From Acidobacteriota bacterium (GTDB lineage: Bacteria > Acidobacteriota > Vicinamibacteria > Vicinamibacterales > Fen-181): 35,294 nucleotides of DNA. The stretch's first letter is position 1. Every line of letters starts with the position of its first letter. The translations under genes were made by a program, and so were the position numbers. This document shows positions 18,423 to 25,088 of the stretch, piece by piece. The stretch is taken from NCBI GenBank assembly GCA_017883185.1, contig JADGOB010000028.1, positions 1 through 35,294 of the forward strand, written 5' to 3'. Under the pieces are notes generated by a model. The model had not been told where the DNA came from. It was given only the letters and a program-made list of their open reading frames with translations, and did no database searches.

Positions 18423-19163
18423 ATGCCAGCCCCGCAGATCCGTCTTCAGAAGATTCTCTCGTCGGCGGGCGTTGCGTCGCGGCGGGCCTCCGAGCGGTTG
18501 ATGGCCGAAGGCCGCGTGTCGGTCAACGGCCAGACGGTGCGCGAGTTGGGGTCGCGCGCCGATCCCAACAAGGACGATGTTCGCGTGGACGGCCGCCCCG
18601 TCAAGCGCGAGACACACCGCATCTACCTGCTTCTCAACAAGCCGCGCGGCTACGTCACCACCCGCTCCGATCCCGAAGGGCGGCCGACCGTTCTCGATCT
18701 CGTTCCCGGCCTGCACGAATACGTCTACCCGGTCGGACGCCTCGACTACGACTCCGAAGGACTGCTGATTCTCACCAACGACGGCGACCTGGCCGCGGCG
18801 CTCATGCACCCGAGCCACGAGGTCGCGCGCGAATACCACGCCCGCGTCCGCGGCGTCCCGGACGGGCACGCGATGGAGAGGCTCTCGCGCGGCGTCGTGC
18901 TCGATGGTCGCAAGACGGGCATCGCGGAAGTGGCGCTGGTTGCGGCTGGGGTGGGGCAGCACGGCGATCAGGGGCTGCTCTCGATTACGCTACACGAAGG
19001 GCGCACGAGGCAGGTCCGGCGGATGTGCGAGGCGGTGGGGCACCCGGTGATTCGCTTGCGGCGAGTGCGCATCGGGCCGTTGATAGACGCCACCCTCAAG
19101 CCGGGCATGTGCCGCCCGCTGACCACACGCGAAGTGGCCGCGCTGCGGAAATCGGTCGGGTAG
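18423..19163 (+). CDS. rluB: Pseudouridine synthase, RluB/RsuA family
   Basis: The 246-residue enzyme converts a uridine of 23S (RluB/RluE) or 16S (RsuA) rRNA to pseudouridine. The N-terminal S4 RNA-binding domain is at about residues 5-60 (RLQKILSSAGVASRRASERLM). The catalytic aspartate is D108 in GRLDYDSEGLLILTNDG. The C-terminal motif TLHEGRTRQVRRMCEAVGHPVIRLRRVRIG is the family's hallmark. The position after scpB fits the RluB subgroup, so RluB is preferred, though the exact target is not visible. The ATG directly follows the scpB stop. Repeats start eight bases after the stop. Confidence 0.93.
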   Translation: MPAPQIRLQKILSSAGVASRRASERLMAEGRVSVNGQTVRELGSRADPNKDDVRVDGRPVKRETHRIYLLLNKPRGYVTTRSDPEGRPTVLDLVPGLHEYVYPVGRLDYDSEGLLILTNDGDLAAALMHPSHEVAREYHARVRGVPDGHAMERLSRGVVLDGRKTGIAEVALVAAGVGQHGDQGLLSITLHEGRTRQVRRMCEAVGHPVIRLRRVRIGPLIDATLKPGMCRPLTTREVAALRKSVG

Positions 19164-19170
19164 CCACCCT

Positions 19171-19185
19171 CGACCCCTCATCGTC
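19171..19185. repeat. Solo copy of the CGACYCCTCATCGTC unit
   Basis: CGACCCCTCATCGTC lies eight bases after the rluB stop. It matches the unit at 19269 except for one base, and is related to the tandem array at 24874-25088. Confidence 0.5.
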
Positions 19186-19207
19186 CCGCCTTCGTCGCTC
19201 CGCGCCC

Positions 19208-19242
19208 TTCGACTTTGCTCAGGGCGTGGTGAGCCTGTCGAA
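19208..19242. repeat. REP-like palindrome between convergent genes
   Basis: TTCGAC and GCTCA on the left pair with TGAGC and GTCGAA on the right, around a short loop. This pattern resembles the common CTTCGACAGGCTCAG-type dispersed repeats. It lies between the ends of rluB (plus) and the hydrolase (minus) and may help end both transcripts. Confidence 0.65.
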
Positions 19243-19268
19243 CCACGACTTCGGCGTGGCAGGCAGCC

Positions 19269-19285
19269 CGACTCCTCATCGTCAG
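19269..19285. repeat. Solo repeat unit covering the hydrolase stop codon
   Basis: CGACTCCTCATCGTCAG shares a perfect 16-mer (GACTCCTCATCGTCAG) with 24875-24890. Read on the minus strand it contains the TGA stop (19284-19282) of the hydrolase. Confidence 0.6.
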
Positions 19286-20454
19286 TTCATCATCCCTGCC
19301 CAGAACCTGATCAGGTTTACGACTTCCGAGGTCGTCGCCGGTCGGTCTACGTCGGCGTGGCTGATCAGCGTCGTCAGCAGCAGGTGCACCGTGGTGTACG
19401 GCTCGAGGTGCTTCGCCAGTCGCAACGTTTCGATGGCCGGCACCACGTTGTCCTCGACACCGTGCAGCAGGAAGACCGGGGCGTCGGGCGCCGGCGACTG
19501 GTCGGGCGACAGCGCCGCGTTGTCACCGAGATTGGCAAGGTGCGGAAGGAGTTTCGGCCCCAGGTTCTGCACGTCCCGCACGTTCACCAGGTGCAGGAAG
19601 GTTCGTCCGGGCTCCGCCATCGCCTCTTCCTGCGCGCGCGCATGGGCGAACTCCTGGTCGGCTGTCTTCTGATCGAACAGGGCGAGGTGCGAGGCGTGCA
19701 GGAAGGTGAGGATGCCGGTCTTGAGCGGCTCCACCTGCTCGGGCGGGACCAGTTGTTCGGCGAGGTCGAGCGTGACGATTGCCACGCCGTAGTCGTGCGG
19801 CGCTGGCACGGGTGGCGCGTGGTCGATCCCTGGCGCCGGCGGTTCGGTGCCCGAGCACAGGTAGCGGACGACCCGCTGGAAGTTGGCGTGGCCGCCGAAC
19901 GAGAACACGAAGCCCAGGCGCCCTCGGAGGCTCGGCCGGCCGGCCGCGACCATCGAGAGCCCGCCGGCAAAGCTGATGCCGGCGAGGCCGATTCGGTGGC
20001 CTCGCGTCAGGTCGGAGCGGTTCGAGAACCACAACGCGGCATCCTCGATCATGTCCGTCGAGCGCGCCGTGATCAGGTAGCGACTGAGGTCTGGCAACTC
20101 CGGTGTGAGCACGATGAAGCCGCTGGACGCCAGGTGACGGGCAAAGGCGACAAGGCGAGGCTCGTCGATCCCCAGCGCATTGATACCGGGCGTCAGGAGC
20201 AGCGCGCCCTCCGTGTGCGTTTTCGGCGTATAGAGTCTTGCGCGAAGGGGGCCGAACCGCGAGGGCACCGTGTCCTTGCGCTCGGCGACGGCGTCGGTCT
20301 GCAGTCCGGCCAGCGTGGGGTGCTGTCGCTCCAGGCCGGCGGTGCGCACGATGAGCGAGGTCGCGCGCACGTAGGGACGCGCTGCGGCACGCACCGCCAG
20401 CAGCGCCAACGCCACGACCACCAGGCCGACCGTCCAGCAAATCGGAGAACGCAT
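19282..20454 (-). CDS. Membrane-anchored alpha/beta hydrolase
   Basis: The 390-residue protein has an N-terminal membrane helix (about 8-25) and an alpha/beta hydrolase fold. The nucleophile elbow is GISFAG (S161), an odd variant with Ala in place of the last Gly of GxSxG. LLHGVEDNVVP and SHADVDRP near the C-terminus supply the likely Asp and His. Dienelactone-hydrolase-like or acyl-esterase activity is possible, but the substrate is not visible. A longer reading frame opens at 20514, but the ATG at 20454 puts the membrane helix at the start; no good Shine-Dalgarno is present. It lies on the opposite strand between rluB and cmk, genes often close together elsewhere. Confidence 0.8.
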   Translation of the reverse strand: MRSPICWTVGLVVVALALLAVRAAARPYVRATSLIVRTAGLERQHPTLAGLQTDAVAERKDTVPSRFGPLRARLYTPKTHTEGALLLTPGINALGIDEPRLVAFARHLASSGFIVLTPELPDLSRYLITARSTDMIEDAALWFSNRSDLTRGHRIGLAGISFAGGLSMVAAGRPSLRGRLGFVFSFGGHANFQRVVRYLCSGTEPPAPGIDHAPPVPAPHDYGVAIVTLDLAEQLVPPEQVEPLKTGILTFLHASHLALFDQKTADQEFAHARAQEEAMAEPGRTFLHLVNVRDVQNLGPKLLPHLANLGDNAALSPDQSPAPDAPVFLLHGVEDNVVPAIETLRLAKHLEPYTTVHLLLTTLISHADVDRPATTSEVVNLIRFWAGMMN

Positions 20455-20474
20455 GGGAAGAGATGTTACACTGT

Positions 20475-20502
20475 CTGGCCGCAGCGAGACAGACGCGGCC
20501 AG
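20475..20502. promoter_or_regulatory. Inverted repeat upstream of the hydrolase gene
   Basis: CTGGCCGC (20475-20482) and GCGGCCAG (20495-20502) are perfect inverted repeats around 12 bases. The site is 20 to 50 bases before the hydrolase start, so it could be an operator or a leader hairpin. Confidence 0.4.
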
Positions 20503-20562
20503 GCGGGAATCCACGAATTCACGAACCTACGAATCCTGCGATCTTGGGCACTGGTGAACTGG

Positions 20563-20576
20563 GAATCTGGGAATCC
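20563..20576. repeat. Second copy of GAATCTGGGAATCC
   Basis: This is an exact 14-base match to 12117-12130. It ends seven bases before the cmk GTG, so it occupies the place of a ribosome-binding site. Confidence 0.5.
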
Positions 20577-20583
20577 TACGACC

Positions 20584-21246
20584 GTGAACAATCGGCTGAT
20601 TATCGCTATTGACGGGCCGTCTGGGGTGGGGAAGGGCACGGTGGCGCGGGCCGTGGCGGCCGCACTTGGCTACCGGCACGTGGATACGGGAGCCATGTAT
20701 CGCGGCGTGGCGTGGCGTGCGCTCCAGGATGGCATCGGATTCGAGGACGAGGGCGCCCTCTCGGCGCTCGCCACCCGCATCGCCATCGACGCGTCCGGAC
20801 GTGTCGTTCGGGTGGACGGCGTGGACATCAGCGGAGCGATCCGCAATCCCGACATCGATCGCGGCGCAGCGCGCGTGGCGCGAATTGCCGGCGTGCGGGC
20901 GGCGCTCGTGGCGCAACAGCGCCACCTTGGCGAAGGCGGCGGCGTGGTGATGGAAGGGAGGGACATCGGCACGGTGGTGTTCCCCGATGCCGACGTGAAG
21001 GTCTACCTCGACGCGTCAGCCGAGGAGCGGGCGCGGCGCCGCGTGCACGATCAGACCCACAATGGATCCAGCGACATGGCGAAGGTGACCTCGGAGATGG
21101 CCGCCCGCGACGACTCGGACCGGACCCGCGCTGTGGCACCGCTGGTCGTCGCCGCCGACGCCCGCGTGATCGACACGACAGGCCTCAGCATCGACGAGGT
21201 CGTGGAGCGGGTCCTCGCGATGGCGAACCGGCCACCTGAATCGTAG
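20584..21246 (+). CDS. cmk: Cytidylate kinase
   Basis: The 220-residue enzyme phosphorylates CMP and dCMP to the diphosphates. The P-loop is GPSGVGKGT (residues 11-19, K17). DTGAMYRGVAW near 36 and VMEGRDIGTVVFPDADVKVYLDAS near 126 are family signatures. RDDSDRTRAVAPL near 182 matches the lid and LID-adjacent region. The length fits the usual bacterial form. A GTG at 20584 is used because it gives the standard N-terminus (NNRLIIAIDGPSGVGKGT); there is no clear Shine-Dalgarno. cmk is followed by rpsA in many bacteria, as here, apart from the basic-protein gene between them. The TAG stop lies inside a palindrome. Confidence 0.96.
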   Translation: MNNRLIIAIDGPSGVGKGTVARAVAAALGYRHVDTGAMYRGVAWRALQDGIGFEDEGALSALATRIAIDASGRVVRVDGVDISGAIRNPDIDRGAARVARIAGVRAALVAQQRHLGEGGGVVMEGRDIGTVVFPDADVKVYLDASAEERARRRVHDQTHNGSSDMAKVTSEMAARDDSDRTRAVAPLVVAADARVIDTTGLSIDEVVERVLAMANRPPES

Positions 21247-21270
21247 GGGCGGCCGGCCGGTCGCCCCTAC
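21243..21270. repeat. Palindromic repeat at a stop codon, copy 2
   Basis: GTAGGGGCGGCC (21243-21254) and GGTCGCCCCTAC (21259-21270) form a 12-base stem with one G-T pair and a GGCC loop. It is a longer version of the element at 3424-3447. The TAG on its left edge is the cmk stop. The TAG on its right edge, read on the minus strand, is the stop of the frame-corrected basic protein. Confidence 0.75.
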
Positions 21271-21486
21271 CGGCGTTTGCGGCGTCCTGTGGTCCGTTCC
21301 GTGTAAGTCCTCTGCACTGGCTTTCCTTTTCGCCCCCGTGCGACCAGTCGCCTGCTTGCGGGCACCGGCGGCTTTCTTCGCCGTCCGCGCCGGGTGGCCT
21401 GTCGCCTTCCCGGCTGCCGGGCGGGACGCGCTTTTCAGCGTTCGTCCGGCCCGGCCCGGCTGTGTGGCCGTCTTACGCTTCGCCAT
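21267..21486 (-). pseudogene. Small basic Lys/Arg/Ala-rich protein, frame disrupted
   Basis: The gene opens with AGAGGA seven bases before ATG (21486) and encodes MAKRKTATQPGRAGRTLKSA followed by more Lys/Ala/Arg/Thr-rich sequence, resembling histone H1-like or AT-hook-like proteins. In the starting frame it runs into the antisense of cmk to 21016, which is unlikely to be real. Skipping one base near GGGGGCGAAAA (21327-21337) moves to a frame that reads GKPVQRTYTERTTGRRKRR and stops at TAG (21269-21267) on the palindrome edge, giving about 72 residues. Either a homopolymer error in the assembly, a real mutation or programmed frameshifting would explain it. DNA binding is inferred from composition only. 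It is divergent from rpsA. Confidence 0.6.
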
Positions 21487-21506
21487 CGGATGGTCCTCTC
21501 GTTACC

Positions 21507-21536
21507 TTGACAGTTCGCCTATAACTATCGTAGAAT
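21507..21536 (+). promoter_or_regulatory. Sigma-70 promoter for rpsA
   Basis: A perfect TTGACA (21507-21512) and TAGAAT (21531-21536) are 18 bases apart. Transcription would start near 21543, leaving a leader of about 80 bases before the rpsA ATG. This is the strongest hexamer pair in the window, as expected for a ribosomal-protein gene. Confidence 0.75.
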
Positions 21537-21544
21537 GTGCTGCT

Positions 21545-21606
21545 TATCGACACAGATCGATTCGCAAATTCAGCCCGCCGGTGCTGCGAACTGGCAAATC
21601 TCGATA
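21545..21606 (+). promoter_or_regulatory. Nested inverted repeats in the rpsA leader
   Basis: TATCGA (21545-21550) can pair with TCGATA (21601-21606), and inside it TTCGCA (21561-21566) with TGCGAA (21585-21590). The outer stem ends directly at the AGGAGG ribosome-binding site (21608-21613). The arrangement would allow control of translation, as known for S1 autoregulation in E. coli; control here is inference. Confidence 0.4.
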
Positions 21607-21624
21607 GAGGAGGACGCGTAACAC

Positions 21625-23418
21625 ATGGCGGACGCCAACAGCGCCAACGGTTCGGACTTGGCAGCCCAGGGGACGACCAACCCAGAGCTCCAGGACAAAG
21701 GAGGTGAGCCGACACCGGCCGCCGGGATGTCAGCGGATCCCGGTGACCAGCTCGACACCGACTCGGCAGAATATGCCAAGCTTCTTGACTTCTACGATAG
21801 CAGCTTCCGCAACATCTCGGAAGGTGAGGTCGTCAAGGGCACGGTTCTCAAGGTCACCGAGTCCGAGGTGATCGTCGACGTCGGGTACAAGTCGGAAGGC
21901 ATCATCGGGGTCCAGGAGTTCCTGGACGAGAACGGGCAGGTCACCGTTCAGCCCGGCGACATCGTGGACGTACTGCTGGAACGCACCGAGGACCGCGACG
22001 GCTACGTCGTTCTTTCCCGCGAAAAAGCGGAAAAGATGAAGATCTGGGACGACGTGGAGAAGGCCTTTGCCGAGAAGAAGGTCGTCATCGGCCGCGTGAT
22101 CGAGCGGATCAAGGGCGGTCTGGCCGTCGATATCGGCGTGCGGGCGTTCCTGCCCGGTTCGCAGGTCGACGTACGCCCGGTGCGCAACCTCGATGCGCTG
22201 CGCAACCAGGAACTGCGGATGCGCGTCATCAAGGTGAACAAGAAGCGGGGGAACATCGTCCTCTCGCGGAAGGTCCTCCTCGAAGAAGAGAACGCGGAAA
22301 AGAAAAAGCACACGCTCGAGACGCTGGCCGAGGCCAAGGTGCTGCGCGGTGTGGTCAAGAACATCACCGACTACGGCGCCTTCATCGACCTGGGCGGCAT
22401 CGACGGCCTGCTGCACATCACCGACATGTCGTGGGGCCGCGTGGGGCACCCGTCGGAGCTGTTCAAGGTCAACGACGAGATCGACGTCATCGTGCTCAAG
22501 TACGACCCGGCCACCGAGCGCGTGTCGCTCGGGTACAAGCAGCTGAGCGCCGACCCGTGGTCGGCGGTCGCCGAGCGGTACCCGGTGGGCGCGCGCGTGT
22601 CGGGCAAGGTCGTCAGCCTCACCGACTACGGCGCCTTCGTCGAGCTGGAGGCGGGCGTCGAGGGGCTGATTCACGTGTCCGAGATGTCGTGGAGCAAGCG
22701 GGTCAAGCACCCGTCGAAGGTCCTCAACGTCGGCGACACGGTCGAGGCGATGGTCCTCGGGCTCGACCCGCAGGCGCGTCGCATCTCGCTCGGCCTGAAG
22801 CAGATCGGCTCGAACCCGTGGCAGGAACTGGCCGAACGGTACCCGGTGGGCTCGCGTATCGTCGGAAAGGTGCGCAACCTGACCGAGTTCGGGGCGTTCG
22901 TCGAGGTCGAGGAGGACATCGACGGCCTCATTCACATCTCGGACATGTCGTGGAGCAAGCGCGTGAAGCACCCGTCCGAGGTGCTGAAGAAGGGCGACAA
23001 GGTCGAAGCGGTCGTTCTCAACATCGACGCCGAGAACCAGCGGCTGTCGCTCGGTCTCAAGCAACTCGCCACGGACATCTGGGACGAGTTCTTCTCGCGT
23101 CACCAGGTGGGCGACACGGTGGAAGGCAAGGTGGTCCGCCTGACCAACTTCGGCGCGTTCGTCGAACTGGCCGAGGGGATCGAAGGGCTAATCCACATAT
23201 CCGAGTTCGATGAGCAGCAGGCGGGCGTGGAGAAGATCGACCTCCAGGTCGAGCAAACCTACCCGATGAAGGTCATCAAGCTCAGCCCGGGCGAGCGGAA
23301 GATCGGTCTCAGCATTCGCGCGCTGCGCCTCGACCAGGACCGGTCGGACTGGCAGCACTACACGGATGGCGGCAGCGTCGGCGCGACGATTGCCGAGCAT
23401 CTGAAGAACCTGGAGTAG
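21625..23418 (+). CDS. rpsA: Ribosomal protein S1
   Basis: The 597-residue protein brings mRNA to the 30S subunit. Six S1 (OB-fold) domains can be counted at about residues 66-135, 152-220, 236-305, 323-391, 410-477 and 496-566. The last four are near-repeats with GxVxxxTDYGAFVEL and GLIHISDMSWSKRVKHPS. An extra N-terminal stretch of about 50 residues rich in Ala, Asp, Gly and Pro precedes the first domain. AGGAGG lies 11 bases before the ATG. The position after cmk and before an ihfB-like gene is the conserved order known from E. coli. A hairpin follows the stop. Confidence 0.97.
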   Translation: MADANSANGSDLAAQGTTNPELQDKGGEPTPAAGMSADPGDQLDTDSAEYAKLLDFYDSSFRNISEGEVVKGTVLKVTESEVIVDVGYKSEGIIGVQEFLDENGQVTVQPGDIVDVLLERTEDRDGYVVLSREKAEKMKIWDDVEKAFAEKKVVIGRVIERIKGGLAVDIGVRAFLPGSQVDVRPVRNLDALRNQELRMRVIKVNKKRGNIVLSRKVLLEEENAEKKKHTLETLAEAKVLRGVVKNITDYGAFIDLGGIDGLLHITDMSWGRVGHPSELFKVNDEIDVIVLKYDPATERVSLGYKQLSADPWSAVAERYPVGARVSGKVVSLTDYGAFVELEAGVEGLIHVSEMSWSKRVKHPSKVLNVGDTVEAMVLGLDPQARRISLGLKQIGSNPWQELAERYPVGSRIVGKVRNLTEFGAFVEVEEDIDGLIHISDMSWSKRVKHPSEVLKKGDKVEAVVLNIDAENQRLSLGLKQLATDIWDEFFSRHQVGDTVEGKVVRLTNFGAFVELAEGIEGLIHISEFDEQQAGVEKIDLQVEQTYPMKVIKLSPGERKIGLSIRALRLDQDRSDWQHYTDGGSVGATIAEHLKNLE

Positions 23419-23423
23419 GCACA

Positions 23424-23445
23424 GGTCGCTCCACCGGGAGCGGCC
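23424..23445 (+). terminator. Hairpin after rpsA
   Basis: GGTCGCTCC (23424-23432) and GGAGCGGCC (23437-23445) pair with one G-U, around a four-base loop. No T run follows, so intrinsic termination is uncertain, but it sits six bases after the stop. Confidence 0.45.
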
Positions 23446-23488
23446 CTGCACGAGCGTGAGTCAGTGGGCAGTTGGCGGTGGCTGTGGT

Positions 23489-23512
23489 CAGTGTGACACG
23501 CGTGACACACTG
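23489..23512. repeat. 24-bp near-perfect palindrome with CACGCGTG core
   Basis: The outer CAGTGTG and CACACTG arms and the central CACGCGTG are symmetric; only two mirrored positions break the symmetry. It lies between rpsA and the ihfB-like gene, about 190 bases before the latter. A dimeric regulator site or a repeat are both possible. Confidence 0.45.
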
Positions 23513-23556
23513 GCCATTGGCCGCCGGCAGCGGCCAGCTCGATAGCTCGATAGCCG

Positions 23557-23588
23557 GTAGTTGGCAGTTGGCAGCTGACAACTGACCC
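23557..23588. repeat. CAGTTGGCAGCTGACAACTG-type repeat
   Basis: GTAGTTGGCAGTTG is followed by GCAGCTGACAACTGACC, a near-palindromic tract. Related sequences occur after the HIT gene (24572-24655) and at the SPFH gene end (34360-34384). Confidence 0.55.
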
Positions 23589-23701
23589 CTTCGGTCTTTC
23601 GTTCTCCGTTTGTTTTCGGACGTTTTCTGTGTCCGGCGTCTGGTCCCGTCCCGACCCGTGGCTGAGCCAGGAGGAGTGAGGCTGTGATACCAGGGGGCAG
23701 C

Positions 23702-24040
23702 ATGACGAAGGCGGAACTCGTGGAGGAAGTGTCACGGGTTTCGGACCTCACGAAAAAGCACTCGGAGGTTATCGTCGACACGGTCTTCAAGAGCATCATC
23801 GACGCGCTCCAGCGCGGCGAGAAGATCGAGCTTCGAGGCTTCGGCAGCTTCCGGTTGCGCCGACGGGAACCGCGCAAGGGGCGGAACCCCAAGACGGGCG
23901 ACAAGGTGGACGTGCCGCCGAAGAAAGTGCCCTATTTCAAGCCGGGCAAGGAACTGAAGGAACTGATCAACCGCGGCGAGGTGGCAGAGGGCGTCAACGT
24001 GGCGTCCGAGGCAGACCAGGCGGCGGCGAGCAGCCTCTAG
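23702..24040 (+). CDS. ihfB: HU/IHF-family DNA-binding protein, IHF-beta-like
   Basis: The protein of about 112 residues bends DNA as a dimer. MTKAELVEEVSRV, EKIELRGFGSFRLRRREPRKGRNPKTGDKV and VPYFKPGKELKELIN match the IHF beta subunit more closely than HU, and the order cmk, rpsA, ihfB agrees. GRNPKTG holds the arm turn with the DNA-intercalating Pro. A tail of about 20 residues rich in Ala and Glu is added at the C-terminus. A GTG at 23684 has the better-spaced Shine-Dalgarno (GGAGGAG, seven bases upstream) and would add six residues; the ATG is kept because it fits the family. Whether it pairs with a distant alpha subunit is unknown. Confidence 0.93.
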   Translation: MTKAELVEEVSRVSDLTKKHSEVIVDTVFKSIIDALQRGEKIELRGFGSFRLRRREPRKGRNPKTGDKVDVPPKKVPYFKPGKELKELINRGEVAEGVNVASEADQAAASSL

Positions 24041-24076
24041 GACATCCCGTCCTCCCCTTTTTCACGAAAGGCGCCC

Positions 24077-24574
24077 GTGGATCGCCTCTGGTCCCCCTGG
24101 AGACTCGCCTATGTCAGCGGAAACGGCGAGCCGGAAGGGTGTGTCTTCTGTGACGCCCAGGTGCACGAGCAGGCCGAACCGCTCCTGCTGTTCCGCGGCA
24201 CGACCTGCTTTGTCATCCTGAACCTGTATCCCTACAACAACGGACACCTGATGGTGGTGCCGAACCGGCACGTGGCCACGCTCGCCCTCGCCATGCCCGA
24301 GGAACTCGCCGAGATGATGCGCCTCACGCGCGCCGCGGAGATCGTCCTCACGGAGGCGTACCGGCCGCAGGGGCTGAACGTCGGCATGAACCTGGGAAGG
24401 CCGGCGGGCGCGGGCATCGCGGACCACATGCACATCCACGTGGTGCCGCGGTGGACGGGCGACACGAACTTCATGTCGGTCGTCGGCAACGTGCGCGTGC
24501 TGCCCGAGGAACTGGAACAGACGGGCAAGCGCCTGCGGCCAATCTTCGAACGACTGGCTTCGGAGAATGGGTAG
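24077..24574 (+). CDS. HIT-family nucleotide hydrolase
   Basis: The 165-residue protein carries the histidine triad H117-M-H119-I-H121 followed by VVPRW; H119 is the expected nucleophile. CVFCDAQ near residue 22 and PYNNGHLMVVPNRHV near 52 are typical of the Ap4A phosphorylase/FHIT-like branch, and MDRLWSPWRLAYV is its common start. It probably splits dinucleoside polyphosphates or nucleotidyl adducts; substrate is inferred. The GTG at 24077 is used, with AAAGG upstream. It follows the ihfB-like gene by 36 bases and may share its transcript. A repeat tract starts at its stop codon. Confidence 0.92.
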   Translation: MDRLWSPWRLAYVSGNGEPEGCVFCDAQVHEQAEPLLLFRGTTCFVILNLYPYNNGHLMVVPNRHVATLALAMPEELAEMMRLTRAAEIVLTEAYRPQGLNVGMNLGRPAGAGIADHMHIHVVPRWTGDTNFMSVVGNVRVLPEELEQTGKRLRPIFERLASENG

Positions 24575-24655
24575 TCAGTTGCCAGTTGTCAGTCTGTCAC
24601 GCCCGGCCGGTGGCCGACTGGCGACTGACCACTGGCCACTGGCCACTGACAACTA
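24572..24655. repeat. Inverted CAGTTG/ACTGG repeats between convergent genes
   Basis: The left arm, TCAGTTGCCAGTTGTCAGT, begins at the HIT stop TAG (24572-24574). The right arm, with repeated ACTGGCC and then ACTGACAACT, ends at the HMA-protein stop (24655-24653 on the minus strand). The arms are partly complementary and could form a hairpin ending both transcripts. Confidence 0.6.
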
Positions 24656-24859
24656 TTCCCGAACCTGATATCCCAGGCTCGTGATCTTCGCCTTGATCGC
24701 GTCCAGGCCTGCCTGGGCCTCGTCGAACGATACGGTGACGCGCTCCTCCTGGTGCGACGCGGTCACCTCGCTGACGCCCGGCAGCTTGCCCACCGCGCGC
24801 TTCACCGCGTTTTCGCACCCGCCGCACGTCATCCCGGTCACGTGAAGTGTTTCAGTCAT
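24653..24859 (-). CDS. Heavy-metal-associated domain protein (CopZ-like)
   Basis: The 68-residue protein is one complete HMA domain with a beta-alpha-beta-beta-alpha-beta pattern. GMTCGGCENAV at residues 9-19 holds the metal-binding Cys pair C12 and C15. VSFDEAQAGLDAIKAKITSLGYQV is the usual second half. Proteins like this carry copper(I) to P-type ATPases or sense metals; no ATPase is nearby, so the partner is unknown. It is the downstream gene after the acyl-CoA dehydrogenase on the minus strand, separated from it by the tandem repeat array. Confidence 0.92.
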   Translation of the reverse strand: MTETLHVTGMTCGGCENAVKRAVGKLPGVSEVTASHQEERVTVSFDEAQAGLDAIKAKITSLGYQVRE

Positions 24860-24873
24860 AAGTGCAGGATTCA

Positions 24874-25088
24874 GGACTCCTCATCGTCAGAACCGACTCT
24901 TCTGCGTCAGTCCCCGACCCTTCTGCGTCAGCCCCCGACCCTTCTGCGTCAGCCCCCCGACTCTTCTGCGTCAGCCCCCCGACTCTTCTGCGCCAGTCCC
25001 CGACCCTTCTGCGTCAGCACCGACTCTTCTGCGTCAGCCCCCGACCCTTCTGCGCCAGTCCCCGACTCTTCTGCGTCAGCCCCGACTA
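24874..25088. repeat. Tandem repeat array of about 21 bp period
   Basis: Nine copies of CGACYCTTCTGCGYCAG start at 24894, 24915, 24936, 24958, 24980, 25001, 25021, 25042 and 25063, with periods of 20 to 22 set by changes in a C run. A diverged copy begins at 24874, and a partial one at 25083 ends at the acyl-CoA dehydrogenase stop (25088-25086, minus strand). The array therefore forms the 3' region of that gene and the 5' region of the CopZ-like gene. Units differ by C/T changes. It is not a CRISPR: there are no unique spacers. Confidence 0.85.

Noticed and set aside
21016-21486. Unshifted 156-codon version of the basic protein
   Set aside because: Its second half is antisense cmk and loses the basic character, while the shifted frame gives a coherent basic end with a nearby stop.
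21730-23103. Long open frame opposite rpsA
   Set aside because: It mirrors the repeated S1 domains and has no recognisable protein features.
23424-23445. Standard intrinsic terminator for rpsA
   Set aside because: The hairpin is good but no T run follows, so it is kept only as a terminator-like hairpin at lower confidence.
24874-25088. Possible CRISPR array
   Set aside because: The unit repeats every 20-22 bases with no unique spacers between copies, and no cas gene is near.
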